From Sedimenticola selenatireducens (lineage in GTDB: Bacteria > Pseudomonadota > Gammaproteobacteria > Chromatiales > Chromatiaceae): a stretch of DNA of 64,000 nt. Below, in pieces: positions 34,364-44,400 of the stretch; positions within the stretch are counted from its first letter, which is position 1; every line of letters starts with the position of its first letter. The notes beneath the pieces are model-generated. The model was not told the origin of the DNA and searched no databases. It saw only the letters and a program-made list of their open reading frames with translations. The stretch lies in NCBI RefSeq assembly GCF_007625115.1, contig NZ_VMNH01000002.1:78798-142797 (forward strand), given 5' to 3'. The position numbers and the translations under genes were made by a program.

Positions 34364-34536
34364 GATGGCAGGTCTCCTGGCTTGCGGGTCACCGTTCTTG
34401 TGTCGCCTTCCCGGATCTCTCCAGTGGCAAGATGACACGAACTCTCCGACTACAGTTGCGGGGGCAGCCACGGCCAAGGTTTACCCTTCCCGTGTTCCCG
34501 TTTTAATCCCATCGGCTGATGCCGTTTGGAACCATC
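34364..34536 (-). ncRNA. Cobalamin riboswitch
   Basis: On the minus strand the 3' side has the B12 box AAGCCAGGAGACCTGCC (34367-34383). Upstream are GCCACTG (34422-34428) and GGGAA..GGTAAACC-like conserved core segments. The closing stem pairs GATGG (34532-34536) with CCATC (34364-34368). The region is G/C-rich with the layout of an adenosylcobalamin-type element. No known B12 synthesis, transport or B12-independent isozyme gene follows. Downstream are only a 31-residue frame, an XRE protein and nudC. Confidence 0.88.
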
Positions 34537-34766
34537 AAGGTCATTTTATCGATTGCACGCTCAACAGCGCAAGGTGAAATGCCTGATTTATACGATCCGT
34601 TTTGCAATAAGCTGCAACATAATAAGGTTAATTTGGTTAACAGCTTATTACCGAAATAAAAATTTCAAATGTTATTCTCATCCCGTATCTGTTAGATTTT
34701 AAGAACGTACTGAAGTACGGAGAAAAGAGGTCTGTAAAAGACCCATCATCATCTTGGGAGGATTCT

Positions 34767-35648
34767 ATGCGATCTGTTCAATGGGCAGTCTTGCTACTGT
34801 CACTACTGTTTTCCAGTTTTTCACTTGTGGCCCAGGAAGGAGAGCGGCTTCGTCCCTTTATTCTTGCTGAGACTTCGCAAGTTTCACTAACCGACAAACT
34901 ATCCTCAGTAACGGCTGCTTTGGAGAAGGCGGGATTTTCTATTGAGGGTGAATATGCACCCTATGCGGGCGCACATATCCTGGTCATCACCAGTGAAGGA
35001 CTACGCAAACAGGCGGCAGCTACCCAATGGGGTGGCTATGGTGCGGCGTTACGTGTTTCGCTGACGCAGAGAGATGGCATGGTTCAGGTGAGCTATACCA
35101 ACCCGCAATGGATGGGCAACGTCTATCGCATGTCCGGGGATTTCGCTGCAGCGGGAAATCAGCTGCAGGTGGCTCTGGGTAACGACAAAGCCTTTGGGTC
35201 AGAAGGCGGTCGTACGGTGGAAAACCTGCGAGAGTATCACTACATGATGTTTATGCCGTATTTTGATGAGCAGGTCGAACTGGCCAGTTATGATTCTCAT
35301 CAGGCCGCGCTTGAAGCTGTTGAGGCAGGGCTCGCGGCAGGCAAGGGGGGGGTCAGCAAGATATCCCGCATAGAAATAAGTGGCAAAGATGAGGTGCTGT
35401 TTAATGTGGCGGTGAAGCAGGGTGCAGGATCGGATGAACCGGTAATGCAAATAATTGATCAGGCCGATCTACGTCATACCGCACATCTGCCCTATGATAT
35501 GCTGGTTTCAGGAAACAAGGTGTATATGCTGCATGGTAAATTTCGAATTGCCCAGAGTTTCCCTGATCTGACTATGAGTACGTTCATGAAGATATCGGAT
35601 GCACCTGATGCTATTGAGCAGGCGCTGAAAATGGCTGCCAGTAAGTAG
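34767..35648 (+). CDS. Secreted hypothetical protein (possible DUF302-like)
   Basis: This 293-residue protein has a signal peptide (MRSVQWAVLLLSLLFSSFSLVA). GGGAGG precedes the ATG. Residues ~38-120 (LTDKLSSVTAALEKAGFSIE through SYTNPQW) vaguely resemble DUF302 or heme-handling folds, and the C-terminal half repeats a similar alpha/beta pattern. It has no cysteine. The upstream 34563-34766 region holds a CGTAC TGAA GTACG hairpin at about 34705 but no other gene. I cannot assign a function. Confidence 0.6.
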   Translation: MRSVQWAVLLLSLLFSSFSLVAQEGERLRPFILAETSQVSLTDKLSSVTAALEKAGFSIEGEYAPYAGAHILVITSEGLRKQAAATQWGGYGAALRVSLTQRDGMVQVSYTNPQWMGNVYRMSGDFAAAGNQLQVALGNDKAFGSEGGRTVENLREYHYMMFMPYFDEQVELASYDSHQAALEAVEAGLAAGKGGVSKISRIEISGKDEVLFNVAVKQGAGSDEPVMQIIDQADLRHTAHLPYDMLVSGNKVYMLHGKFRIAQSFPDLTMSTFMKISDAPDAIEQALKMAASK

Positions 35649-35664
35649 TTGTTTTGGCGTGTGT

Positions 35665-35702
35665 GGCGCTCAGCTATGGCTTTAGGCCATGGCTGAGCGC
35701 CG
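35665..35702. terminator. Long hairpin between convergent genes
   Basis: GGCGCTCAGC / GCTGAGCGCC arms with an inner ATGGC / GCCAT stem form a ~37-base hairpin. It lies between the hypothetical gene and cmoB. There is no clear T-tract, so termination may be inefficient or Rho-assisted. Confidence 0.6.
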
Positions 35703-35718
35703 CCAGCCATTTACTTGA

Positions 35719-36696
35719 TCAGCTTGAGGTGGCAATCAGTGTGGCCCGAAGAGGGGCTGGATGACCTTCAATTGTACGGCTAGGGTCATCGGGATCGAGA
35801 TAATCGACCAGTGATTCAAAATGCATCCAGTCTGTCGCGCGCTGCTCATTAATACTGGTGGGTGTCTCGTCAACAACTTTCACATTAGTAAACCCACACC
35901 GTTCCAGCCAGCCGGCTAATGTGGCTGAACTTGGAATAAACCAGACATTCCGCATCTTCGCATAGCGACCCTCGGGTACCAGCACCTGCCCTTGCTCTCC
36001 GCTTATGACCAGGGTTTCAAGCACCAATTCACCCCCAGAGCGGAGCGTGGACTTCAGCTCATACAGATGATCGATAGGGGAGCGCCGATGATACAGGACA
36101 CCCATGGAAAACACCGTATCAAAGGCCCGGAGATTTTCTGGGATATCTTCAATTCCCATGGGTAGCAGATGTACTGGCCACTGTTCCCCGAGAAAATGAC
36201 GTACCGCCAGAAACTGGGCCAGAAACAGCTGGGTAGGATCGACACCAACAACCAATTCGGCCCCTTCACCTGCCATTCGCCAGCAGTGATAGCCGTTTCC
36301 ACAGCCAATATCCAGCACGCTTCTGCCCTTGAGTGGGGTGATATGTGGGTAGACACGATCCCATTTCCAATCTGAACGCCACTCTGTGTCGATAGCGATG
36401 CCGTGAAGATTGTAGGGCCCCTTACGCCAGGGATGGAGTTGACGCAACAGGGTTTCGATTTTATTCAGTGCTTCAATAGAAGGTGGGTTTTCACTTGATG
36501 CGGTGATGCTTGGGCTGTTTAGCTGAATAGTCTTAGCGTCGAGTGAGGGAAGCTGGTCAATAGCAGCAATCCAGCGATCCAGATCACCATGGGGACGTGC
36601 TTGCATGATCTGCTGCAACTGTTCAGGCAGCTGATTGGCCCACTTCTCGAGTCCATGCGTCTCCATCAACCGGCAAAGCGCATCGATATTAATCAC
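35719..36696 (-). CDS. cmoB: tRNA U34 carboxymethyltransferase
   Basis: This enzyme of about 325 residues uses carboxy-SAM to convert 5-hydroxyuridine at tRNA position 34 to 5-oxyacetyluridine. DTEWRSDWKWDRV and PWRKGP are CmoB signatures. LDIGCGNGYHCWRM is the SAM-analogue site, followed by GVDPTQLFL. SMGVLYHRRSP is another conserved block. The frame is open to 36729. GTG at 36696, overlapping the cmoA stop as GTGA, gives a protein aligning with E. coli CmoB, so I chose it. It is translationally coupled to cmoA. Confidence 0.93.
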   Translation of the reverse strand: MINIDALCRLMETHGLEKWANQLPEQLQQIMQARPHGDLDRWIAAIDQLPSLDAKTIQLNSPSITASSENPPSIEALNKIETLLRQLHPWRKGPYNLHGIAIDTEWRSDWKWDRVYPHITPLKGRSVLDIGCGNGYHCWRMAGEGAELVVGVDPTQLFLAQFLAVRHFLGEQWPVHLLPMGIEDIPENLRAFDTVFSMGVLYHRRSPIDHLYELKSTLRSGGELVLETLVISGEQGQVLVPEGRYAKMRNVWFIPSSATLAGWLERCGFTNVKVVDETPTSINEQRATDWMHFESLVDYLDPDDPSRTIEGHPAPLRATLIATSS

Positions 36697-37430
36697 TTTC
36701 GAGCAACCAGTGAGATGAAGTTGAAACATTGGAACCAGATATCAGCCCGGACGAATCCAGCCTGTTTGAGCCGCGCCTGATGTTGCGCAAGTGTCTCAGG
36801 TATCAGTACATTTTCCAGCGCACTACGCTTTTGGCTGATCTCCAGGTCGTTGTAGCCATTGGCGCGTTTGAAGGCGTGGTGCATCTCTATCTGTAGATGT
36901 TCTTCCTGCGGATCTTCAAAAGCGATTTTTTCTGACAGCACCAGTATGCCACCGGGTCTGAGTCCCCGCTGAATCCGGGTCAGCAGTGCTTTGCGGGCCT
37001 CAACGGGAATGAACTGGAGGGTGAAATTGAGTGTGATCAGTGAGGCATTTTCGATTGGGGTTGTACGAATATCGTCGCAGACCCAGTCGATGGGTGTCCT
37101 GTTTGGTAGGTCTGGCACACGTGTACGGGCCTGCTCCAACATAGCTGGGGAGTTGTCCACTGCGATGATTTTACAGCCGTTGGCCTCGATGCCGCTCTGC
37201 AGGGCAAGTGATGTGGCACCCAGGGAACAGCCCAGGTCATAGCAGTTTGAGTTGCTTTGCACATGCTGCCTGGCGAGTACGCCACTGAGATTGATAACCG
37301 TGGCATAGCCCGGTACTGATCGGCGTATCATGTCGGGAAAGACACGGGCTACTTGTTGATCGAATACAAAATCGCCCACACGGTCTCGTTGCTCTGAGTA
37401 GACCCTGTCCTGTTCTGAATCTTGGTTCAT
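36693..37430 (-). CDS. cmoA: Carboxy-S-adenosyl-L-methionine synthase
   Basis: This 245-residue enzyme makes carboxy-SAM from SAM and prephenate. FVFDQQVARVFPDMIRRSVPGY is the CmoA N-terminal block. YDLGCSLGATSLAL is the nucleotide loop, and LNFTLQFIPVEAR is a conserved later segment. It supplies the cofactor for CmoB, encoded directly downstream with a four-base overlap. Together they broaden wobble decoding. Confidence 0.95.
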   Translation of the reverse strand: MNQDSEQDRVYSEQRDRVGDFVFDQQVARVFPDMIRRSVPGYATVINLSGVLARQHVQSNSNCYDLGCSLGATSLALQSGIEANGCKIIAVDNSPAMLEQARTRVPDLPNRTPIDWVCDDIRTTPIENASLITLNFTLQFIPVEARKALLTRIQRGLRPGGILVLSEKIAFEDPQEEHLQIEMHHAFKRANGYNDLEISQKRSALENVLIPETLAQHQARLKQAGFVRADIWFQCFNFISLVARK

Positions 37431-37453
37431 ATGCGTTTCACTGGATAAAGAAA

Positions 37454-37477
37454 AGCCGCCCCGGTTAGAGAGGCGGC
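37454..37477 (-). terminator. Terminator upstream of cmoA
   Basis: On the minus strand AGCCGCC and GGCGGCT arms are followed by TTTTCTTT. It likely ends transcripts coming from the AcuI-like gene side before cmoA. Confidence 0.75.
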
Positions 37478-37578
37478 TATTATATACTGATCTGACTATT
37501 CGAAAGCAGATTCAATCTATCCAGATAGTTGTTTATCGCCGAGGCTATGTGGAATAGCTAATCAGGGGCCAGACCACT

Positions 37579-37610
37579 CGATGGCGCAATGCTCTGCATT
37601 GCGTCCATCG
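37579..37610. repeat. Imperfect inverted repeat CGATGGCGCAATG / CATTGCGTCCATCG
   Basis: The two arms (37579-37591 and 37597-37610) pair with one bulge around a CTCTG loop. The 37478-37779 stretch otherwise holds a 72-residue minus-strand frame starting at 37780 in a TAATG overlap with the oxidoreductase stop. It encodes a basic, unrecognised sequence (NILHDNVRGITGLLKLF..) that I cannot support as a gene. The block may be a decayed insertion element. Confidence 0.5.
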
Positions 37611-37779
37611 AAGTTCCAGACGCGGGCGAGGTGTCCCTTCTTTTGTTTCTCAAACTTGATAGATGCTTTTTTAAAGCCGCGGAAACTACTCGTGAACAGC
37701 TTGAGTAAACCAGTGATTCCTCTGACATTGTCGTGGAGAATATTTGCTAATCTATGTAGGCGGCGCAAGCATGGAACCA

Positions 37780-38775
37780 TTAAGCCATCTTCACCAGCGT
37801 ATGGCCGTGGCCTTTACCCGCCAGAATGGCCATCAATTGGGCTTCCACTTCATCCAGAGTAATCTCGGTGGTCAATGTCTCCAGGCAGTCAGGTTTCCAG
37901 TCGCTGGCAAGCTTGTTCCATACCTCAAGACGAGGGATCATGGGGCACTCGGCGGAGTCAATGCCTATCAAGGAAACACCCCGCAGAATGAAAGGGAATA
38001 CTGTTGTGTTGAGCTCAGGAGATCCAACCAGGCCCGCGCAGGTGACGGTGCCGCCGTAGCGGGTCGCCTTGATGGCACTGGCCAACATATCGCCACCCAC
38101 CACATCGACTACGCCGGCCCACTGCTCTTTAAGCATCGGACGTTCGGTTTCGATGATGGAATCGCGACTGGTCACCTCTTTAGCGCCCAGCTGTTTGAGA
38201 AAATCTGCGGCTTCGGCTTTACCCGTCACCGCCGTGACGTCATAACCAGCCTTGGCCAGGATGGCAACGGCTAGGCTTCCTACGCCGCCGGTAGCGCCGG
38301 TGACCAGCACGGGGCCTTTCTCTGGCTTCACACCATTACGCACAAGGGCCTCTATCATCAGGCCAGCAGTCAATCCTGCCGTACCGAACATCATGGCTTC
38401 TTTCATGCTGAGTGATTTTGGGCGCTTGATCACCCAGGATGCTGGTACGCGAATGTATTCGCCCAGTGCACCGTCGGTATTCATGCCCAGGTCATAACTG
38501 GTGACGATCACTTCTTCACCTACGGAAAACGCAGGGTCATCGCTGGCGGCCACTACTCCGGCTGCATCAATGCCGGGTGTGTGCGGGAAGTTGCGCGTGA
38601 CTCCTTTGTTACCAACAGAGGAGAGGGCGTCTTTGAAATTGAGTGCAGAGTAGTGAACCCTGATCAGTACTTCACCCGCAGGGAGGTCATCAATTGAGCG
38701 GGTCTTGATGTTACGTACATATTTTTTGGGTTCAGCCTCTTCAACAACCAAGGCTCGGAATTGGGTGTCACTCAT
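37780..38775 (-). CDS. AcuI/YhdH-type quinone oxidoreductase (MDR family)
   Basis: This 331-residue zinc-independent medium-chain reductase uses NADPH. SALNFKDALSSVGNKGVT and FPHTPGIDAAGVV are typical of the YhdH/AcuI group, and GATGGVGSLAVAIL is the NADPH loop. AcuI reduces toxic acryloyl-CoA to propionyl-CoA; other members reduce quinones, so the true substrate is uncertain. The frame is open from 38832, but ATG at 38775 has AGGAG nine bases before it. An HxlR regulator is encoded divergently 166 bases away. Confidence 0.88.
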   Translation of the reverse strand: MSDTQFRALVVEEAEPKKYVRNIKTRSIDDLPAGEVLIRVHYSALNFKDALSSVGNKGVTRNFPHTPGIDAAGVVAASDDPAFSVGEEVIVTSYDLGMNTDGALGEYIRVPASWVIKRPKSLSMKEAMMFGTAGLTAGLMIEALVRNGVKPEKGPVLVTGATGGVGSLAVAILAKAGYDVTAVTGKAEAADFLKQLGAKEVTSRDSIIETERPMLKEQWAGVVDVVGGDMLASAIKATRYGGTVTCAGLVGSPELNTTVFPFILRGVSLIGIDSAECPMIPRLEVWNKLASDWKPDCLETLTTEITLDEVEAQLMAILAGKGHGHTLVKMA

Positions 38776-38897
38776 CACACTATCTCCTCTTGAGTTAATC
38801 TGTTCTGTAAACAGACCGTTTTTAAATTGCAATTCGCCGTAGTTGTTTCAAAGTAACAACTACGGTTATTATTAGCAAGTAGGCACGTTAATGTATG

Positions 38898-38914
38898 ATA
38901 CTTACTAAAAGTAT
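38898..38914. promoter_or_regulatory. Candidate HxlR operator in the divergent promoter
   Basis: ATACTT, a five-base spacer and AAGTAT form a perfect inverted repeat, 28 bases before the regulator start and between the two divergent genes. HxlR-family regulators such as YodB and QorR bind short TACT/AGTA-type inverted repeats, so this is the likely operator for both genes. Confidence 0.7.
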
Positions 38915-38941
38915 ACTAATGGAAGTAGCAAGGGTTTTGGC

Positions 38942-39331
38942 ATGATCAAAGTAAACAATTCAGAATATAATTGTCCGTTTGAGGTCGCTATCGATATCAT
39001 GGACGGCAAATGGAAACTCTACATCCTCTGGCATTTGCGCCATAAAACCCGCCGTTTCAGTGATCTGAAACGCCGTGTGCCGGGCATCACCCAGAAAATG
39101 CTGACCCAGAAACTGCGTGAGCTGGAAGAGGAGAAGATCGTTAATCGGAAGGTCTATGCCGAGGTGCCACCCCGGGTTGAATACTCGCTGACGGAGTTTG
39201 GCAAACAGCTGGAACCGATTATGGAGATGTTGCTGGAGTGGGGACACTATTACTCTAAGGCCTATGGTGAAACCGACTATGATTACGAGTGTCGGCCTAA
39301 AAATGAAAAGCTGTTGGAGATCGCCAGCTAA
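38942..39331 (+). CDS. HxlR-family transcriptional regulator
   Basis: This 129-residue winged-helix regulator has CPFEVAIDIMDGKWKLYILW at the N-terminus and RFSDLKRRVPGITQKMLTQK as the recognition region. Cys11, just before the PF, matches the single N-terminal cysteine through which YodB/QorR/HypR-type members sense quinones, aldehydes or oxidants. It is divergent from the quinone-reductase-like gene, suggesting thiol-based derepression of that gene (inference). Confidence 0.88.
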   Translation: MIKVNNSEYNCPFEVAIDIMDGKWKLYILWHLRHKTRRFSDLKRRVPGITQKMLTQKLRELEEEKIVNRKVYAEVPPRVEYSLTEFGKQLEPIMEMLLEWGHYYSKAYGETDYDYECRPKNEKLLEIAS

Positions 39332-39424
39332 ACCGTATACGTACCATGTTTTAAAGATTAATTCATGAACCGTAACGATGCCTAATGCCGTCTCGTCTAT
39401 CCATTTTCGAAAGGGCTATCAGGA

Positions 39425-40213
39425 TCAATGATGGTTAAGGAAGTTGATCCAGTATGGATTCACTTCATCGGCATTGGTAATGGGCGCCATATGACCACCT
39501 TTAACCCAGTGAGCTTCTATCTGGGGAAGGTTTTTTTCCAACACTTCGGCTACCCGGCGCGTCGGAAGTGGACTCTCTTTACTACGCAGGAGACAGGCAG
39601 GCAGGTTGATCGCTTGATATGACTCAGCGGTTAGGGGTTCATGAAGCAATGCCAGAAAATCCAGGGCAACCTTGTGGATTAGCTTATCCAGAAAAGGTTT
39701 TCGCTCTGGAGTGAGTCCTGCATAGGTACCCACGCCACTCCAGAAGTCGATGAAATCCTCCGCTGCAGCAGAAACCTTGTTTTCAGTAAGGTGTGCTGAA
39801 ATCTGGGTAAAGATCTCCTGGATAATGACTAAACCTGGGTCATCCGGTTCAAGCAGATGAAAGGCAACCGGTTCATACAGGCCTAAAGAAAGGATGCTGT
39901 TCTGATGATCGTACGTATAGCGCAACGCGGTTGCCCCGCCATAGGAGTGGCCGATCAAGTGGAATGGTTGGTCGCCAATGCATGCCTGAATAAGGCGTTC
40001 AATACGGGCAGTCTCATCACCGAGGGTGAATGTATCGGGTGTGGGTGGAAATGTGCTGTTCCCATAGCCATACAGATCAATAGCTATGACCCGGAACCGG
40101 GGGAGTAGGCTTTCACAAAGCCTTTTCCATTGTTCTTTGCTACTCATTGAACTGTGCAGCAGCACAACCGGGACTCCTTGGCCGCGTTCAAAGATGATCT
40201 GTTCTGATGGCAT
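39425..40213 (-). CDS. Alpha/beta hydrolase
   Basis: This 262-residue cytoplasmic hydrolase has oxyanion region VVLLHSSMSSKEQW, nucleophile elbow GHSYGG and catalytic His in KGGHMAPIT. A catalytic Asp/Glu is plausible in the CLLRSKESPLP region. No signal peptide is seen. It is convergent with the HxlR gene and divergent from the AraC regulator. The substrate is not deducible. Confidence 0.85.
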   Translation of the reverse strand: MPSEQIIFERGQGVPVVLLHSSMSSKEQWKRLCESLLPRFRVIAIDLYGYGNSTFPPTPDTFTLGDETARIERLIQACIGDQPFHLIGHSYGGATALRYTYDHQNSILSLGLYEPVAFHLLEPDDPGLVIIQEIFTQISAHLTENKVSAAAEDFIDFWSGVGTYAGLTPERKPFLDKLIHKVALDFLALLHEPLTAESYQAINLPACLLRSKESPLPTRRVAEVLEKNLPQIEAHWVKGGHMAPITNADEVNPYWINFLNHH

Positions 40214-40469
40214 AATGTTCTTTCGGTTCTTAAAAATTGTTCCAGCTTAACGGCTTGGCTGCAGTGCAGCAACTGGCTAGCGTGTTTTGTTTCCAATGAA
40301 ACCGCTTTGTTGAGCTGTCAATTGAGTCGCTGATTTTAACAATAACGGGTTTATTGCATTTGATAATAGAGGTATCCTCTGTGACTTGGCCTACCAGCCA
40401 GATTTGAGCAGGCATACGACGCAGTCAAAAGCTGCACCTAAGTTTGGTCATCGGTTCAGAAGAGACAAT

Positions 40470-41240
40470 ATGCTGAACGCACAAGTTATACAGTTACCGC
40501 AACAAAGTGTTGAACATGATCACGCCTACCATCAGCTTATCCTGGGTGTGCAGGGGCGTGCGGAATTCGAAGTTGAAGGTCGTGGTGATCTTGTCAGCAA
40601 TAGACTCGGTTGCCTGATACCTTCCTCCCTTAGTCACGCCTTTTGTGGTGTGGATCAAAACGAAATACTCGTTCTGAATGTACCTGTTGATGAACAGGGC
40701 TCCGAGTCAATTGCTGATCTTGAATCGAGATGCGCTTCAGTTATCTTTGATAAATCAGGATTTTTTAATGTTGATCAGCCGGTTCAGCAACTGCTTCAAC
40801 TCTCTGCCAAGGAGATGCGGGCCTATCCTGAAGATGCGGGGCTCGCCCGCAGTTTTGGCGTCTGCCTGCTGCAGTTACTGACCAAGCGTATCACCCGGTG
40901 TGCAGAGGAACGGCGATCGAATAAACGACTCAACATGAGCGTGCTCGATGCCTACATTGATTCAAATCTTAATCGGAAGATGCTGGTAAGAGACCTGGCT
41001 CTTCTGGCCTGCATGAGTCCCAGTCACTTCTTCAGTGTATTTCGTGAGGAGATGGGTGTCACGCCCAATCAGTACATTACCCGCAAGCGGCTGGATCATG
41101 CCAAGTACTTGTTAGAGCGTACCGGACTGCCTCTGAGTGATGTGAGTGTACAGACCGGGTTCTCCAGCCAAAGTGCCTTTGCCCATGTTTTTAAACAGTA
41201 TATAGCTATGACCCCACGCCAGTACCGCCTGAAACATTAA
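40470..41240 (+). CDS. AraC-family transcriptional regulator
   Basis: This 256-residue regulator has an N-terminal cupin-like sensor (EHDHAYHQLILGVQGRAEFE..) and a C-terminal double helix-turn-helix (RDLALLACMSPSHFFSVFRE; the SDVSVQTGFSSQSAFAHVFK stretch; then TPRQYR). AGAAGAG stands five bases before ATG 40470; the frame is open to 40386 without a good start. It is directly upstream of putA on the same strand, as PruR is in Pseudomonas, so control of proline use is likely. An alpha/beta hydrolase gene is divergent. Confidence 0.87.
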   Translation: MLNAQVIQLPQQSVEHDHAYHQLILGVQGRAEFEVEGRGDLVSNRLGCLIPSSLSHAFCGVDQNEILVLNVPVDEQGSESIADLESRCASVIFDKSGFFNVDQPVQQLLQLSAKEMRAYPEDAGLARSFGVCLLQLLTKRITRCAEERRSNKRLNMSVLDAYIDSNLNRKMLVRDLALLACMSPSHFFSVFREEMGVTPNQYITRKRLDHAKYLLERTGLPLSDVSVQTGFSSQSAFAHVFKQYIAMTPRQYRLKH

Positions 41241-41409
41241 AATTAAAAAAGCCGGTTAATCAATTACTTATATTCATGAATATGCTTCCTTAAATGGGAA
41301 TTAATGCTTTATTTTGTGCATTTTTTACCAATCAATCATAGAATTTTGATAAAAAACCATAGCATTCTGTAAGAAGCGCGCCATGCTCAACGGTAGGCTG
41401 GCGCATCCT

Positions 41410-41428
41410 AAATTGTACGTAACAATTT
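41410..41428. promoter_or_regulatory. Inverted repeat upstream of putA
   Basis: AAATTGT, a five-base spacer ACGTA and ACAATTT make a perfect inverted repeat 66 bases before putA. It could be an operator or hairpin. AraC proteins usually bind direct repeats, so the binding protein is uncertain. Nothing else stands out in 41241-41490. Confidence 0.45.
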
Positions 41429-41493
41429 TGTGATGGTGTTGTATCAGTTTTAGCCTGTAGGCCACCGTTCAGGAGTGAGGAGTTGAAAGAGTG

Positions 41494-44400
41494 ATGTTCG
41501 ATGCGCATTCCGCTTTAGATATTGCCACTATTCAGCAAGATCCGTCGCAGCTGAAAGCCACCATCAGCGCAATGTACTGCGTCGATGAGTCCCCATTGCT
41601 AGAACAGTTAATTTCCCTTGCGGTACCTTCGCCTCGCTTGTTAAAGCAGACTACTCAAACCTGTACTGACCTGGTGAAAGCGGTTAGGGCACGGGATGAT
41701 GCCATCCACATGATTGATGCCTTGCTGCTGGAGTACAGTCTTGACACCCGTGAAGGGGTCTTGCTGATGTGCCTTGCAGAGGCCTTAATGCGTATACCTG
41801 ACAGCGCCACAGCCGATGCGCTGATTAAAGATAAACTGACCATAGCGGATTGGAAAAAACATCTGAAGCAGAGTAAGTCGCTGCTGGTTAATGCCTCAAC
41901 TTGGGGTCTGCTGCTAACCGGTAAAGTGATCACGCTGGACACCCAGATTGATGCTGAGCCCGCCAGCATTATCAACAAGCTGGTCAATCGTCTGAGTGAG
42001 CCCGTGGTTAGGCAGGCGATGAATCAGGCGATGAAGATCATGGGTAAGCAGTTTGTGCTGGGGCGGACCATTGCCGAGGCACTGACCAATAGTCGTAAAA
42101 ATCGTGAGGCGGGTTTTACTTACTCTTACGATATGTTGGGTGAGGCGGCGCTCACCAAGCAAGATGCCGAAAAATATTTTACAGCCTATACCCAGGCGAT
42201 TAATGCCGCCGGCAATGATACCTTCTCTACAGCCAAGTCACCCCGTCCCACTATCTCAATAAAACTCTCAGCACTGCACCCGCGTTATGAAACGCATCAG
42301 CAACAGCGTGTGATACGTGAGCTGGGTGAGCGCATGCTGGCGCTGATCGGCCTGGCGCGTGAACTGAATGTTGGGATTACCATTGATGCGGAAGAGATGG
42401 ATCGACTAGAGATCTCACTCACCTTGTTTGAACAGCTCTATACCGACTCATCTGCAAAAGGGTGGGGGAATCTCGGCCTGGTGGTTCAGGCCTATTCCAA
42501 GCGGGCACTGCCCGTTCTCTGCTGGCTGGCGGCGCTGGCAAATAAGCAAGGTGACATAATACCCGTACGATTGGTCAAAGGGGCCTACTGGGATAGTGAG
42601 GTCAAACATGCCCAGCAGATGGGTCTTGAAAGTTATCCGGTGTTTACGCGCAAGGAGTCGACCGATGTCTCCTATCTGGCTTGTGCGCGCTTCCTGCTCA
42701 GTGAGCAGGTAAAAGGTCTGCTCTATCCCCAGTTCGCCACTCATAATGCCCATACTGTTGCCAGCATCCTCAGCATGGCTACTCATGAACAGTACGAGTT
42801 TCAGCGATTACACGGCATGGGAGATGCGCTGTATCACACCATCATGGAGAATTTTGATACCCGAGTAAGGATCTATGCGCCCGTGGGCAGTCACAAGGAT
42901 CTGCTGCCTTACCTGGTGCGACGACTCCTTGAAAATGGGGCCAACTCCTCCTTTGTTCATCGACTGATTGATCAGAAGACACCCGTTGAATCTTTGACGG
43001 AACACCCTGTCACCCAACTCAAACAGCATGCCTCGCTGGCAAACGACCGGATTCCACTGCCGCCACAAATCTATGGTGATTCCCGAATCAATTCCCGGGG
43101 CATCAATATAAACGTTATGAGCCAATGCTTACCGTTGTATGAGCAGGTTCACCGATTCTTTAATCACAGCTGGCTTGCTGGGCCAATAATTAATGGCGAA
43201 CTTATTCAGCAGGGCGAAGTGATGCGCGTGCATGCCCCGTTTGATCGTGTGATCCATGTCGGCTCAACCTACTTGGCTGATCAGTCAATCGCAGAACAGG
43301 CTGTTTCCATTGCCCATCACGCCTTTGTCGGCTGGAATACAACGCCCGTTGAAAAACGTGCAGCGATGCTGGACAAGTCTGCAGACCTGCTTGAAGAGCA
43401 CCGCTCTGAACTGATCGCCCTCTGTCATTTAGAAGCCGGTAAGACCCTTCAGGATGCCATTGATGAAGTGAGGGAAGCAGTTGATTTTTGTCGCTACTAT
43501 GCCCATCAAGCGCGCCATAATTTTGCGGCGGCGTTGCAACTGGATGGTCCGACGGGAGAATCGAATGAACTCTACCTGCAGGGAAAAGGTGTGTTTGTCT
43601 GTATCAGCCCCTGGAACTTCCCGCTGGCGATCTTTGCCGGACAGATCATGGCCGCACTGGTGGCAGGTAATACGGTCATTGCCAAACCGGCAGAGCAGAC
43701 CAGTCTGATTGCCGCACGGGCTGTAGAACTTTTTCATCAGGCCGGAATTTCCGGCAAGGTTTTGCAACTGGTTCCGGGTCTGGGCAGTCAGGTCGGCCCA
43801 GTCCTGACCTCAGATGAACGGATAGCCGGCGTTGCCTTTACCGGTTCAACTGAAACAGCACAACGAATCAATCGATCACTGGCGGCACGTAATGGGGCGA
43901 TAGCCACACTGGTAGCCGAGACGGGTGGCCAGAATGCCATGATAGTTGATAGCACCGCGCTACCGGAGCAAGTGATTAAAGATGTAGTAGCCTCAGCGTT
44001 CACCAGTGCTGGACAGCGTTGCTCAGCCCTGAGGGTGCTCTTCTTGCAAGAGGATGTAGCTGACAATATGTTGCAACTCCTTAAAGGCGCCATGGCGGAA
44101 CTTAAGGTAGGCAACCCCTGTGAGTTGGATACCGATGTCGGTCCAGTCATTGATGAAGCGGCCCGACATTCACTGCTTAAGCATATTGACCATATGCGCG
44201 AGACAGCTACATTGATTGCTGAGGGGCAACTGCCACTCAATGTAACGTCTGGCCACTTTGTTGCACCTGTGGCTTTTGAAATTCAGCGTATGAATCAGCT
44301 TAGTAAGGAACACTTTGGTCCCATATTGCATATCATTCGTTACCCGGCCTCTAAACTGGATGGCGTCATTGAGCAGATCAACCAGTCAGGCTATGGACTT

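Noticed and set aside
34220..34477. 85-codon reading of the minus frame across the riboswitch
   Set aside because: The N-terminal part would translate the conserved riboswitch core; only the last 31 codons, with their own ribosome-binding site, are kept as a candidate.
37562..37862. 72-codon minus frame and 93-codon plus frame after the AcuI-like gene
   Set aside because: Both overlap each other and an inverted repeat; neither product is recognisable. The TAATG overlap of the minus frame is suggestive but not enough.
39334..39345. CGTATACGTAC as an eighth LiuR-like operator
   Set aside because: It lies after the HxlR gene with no promoter elements around it and matches only part of the palindrome.
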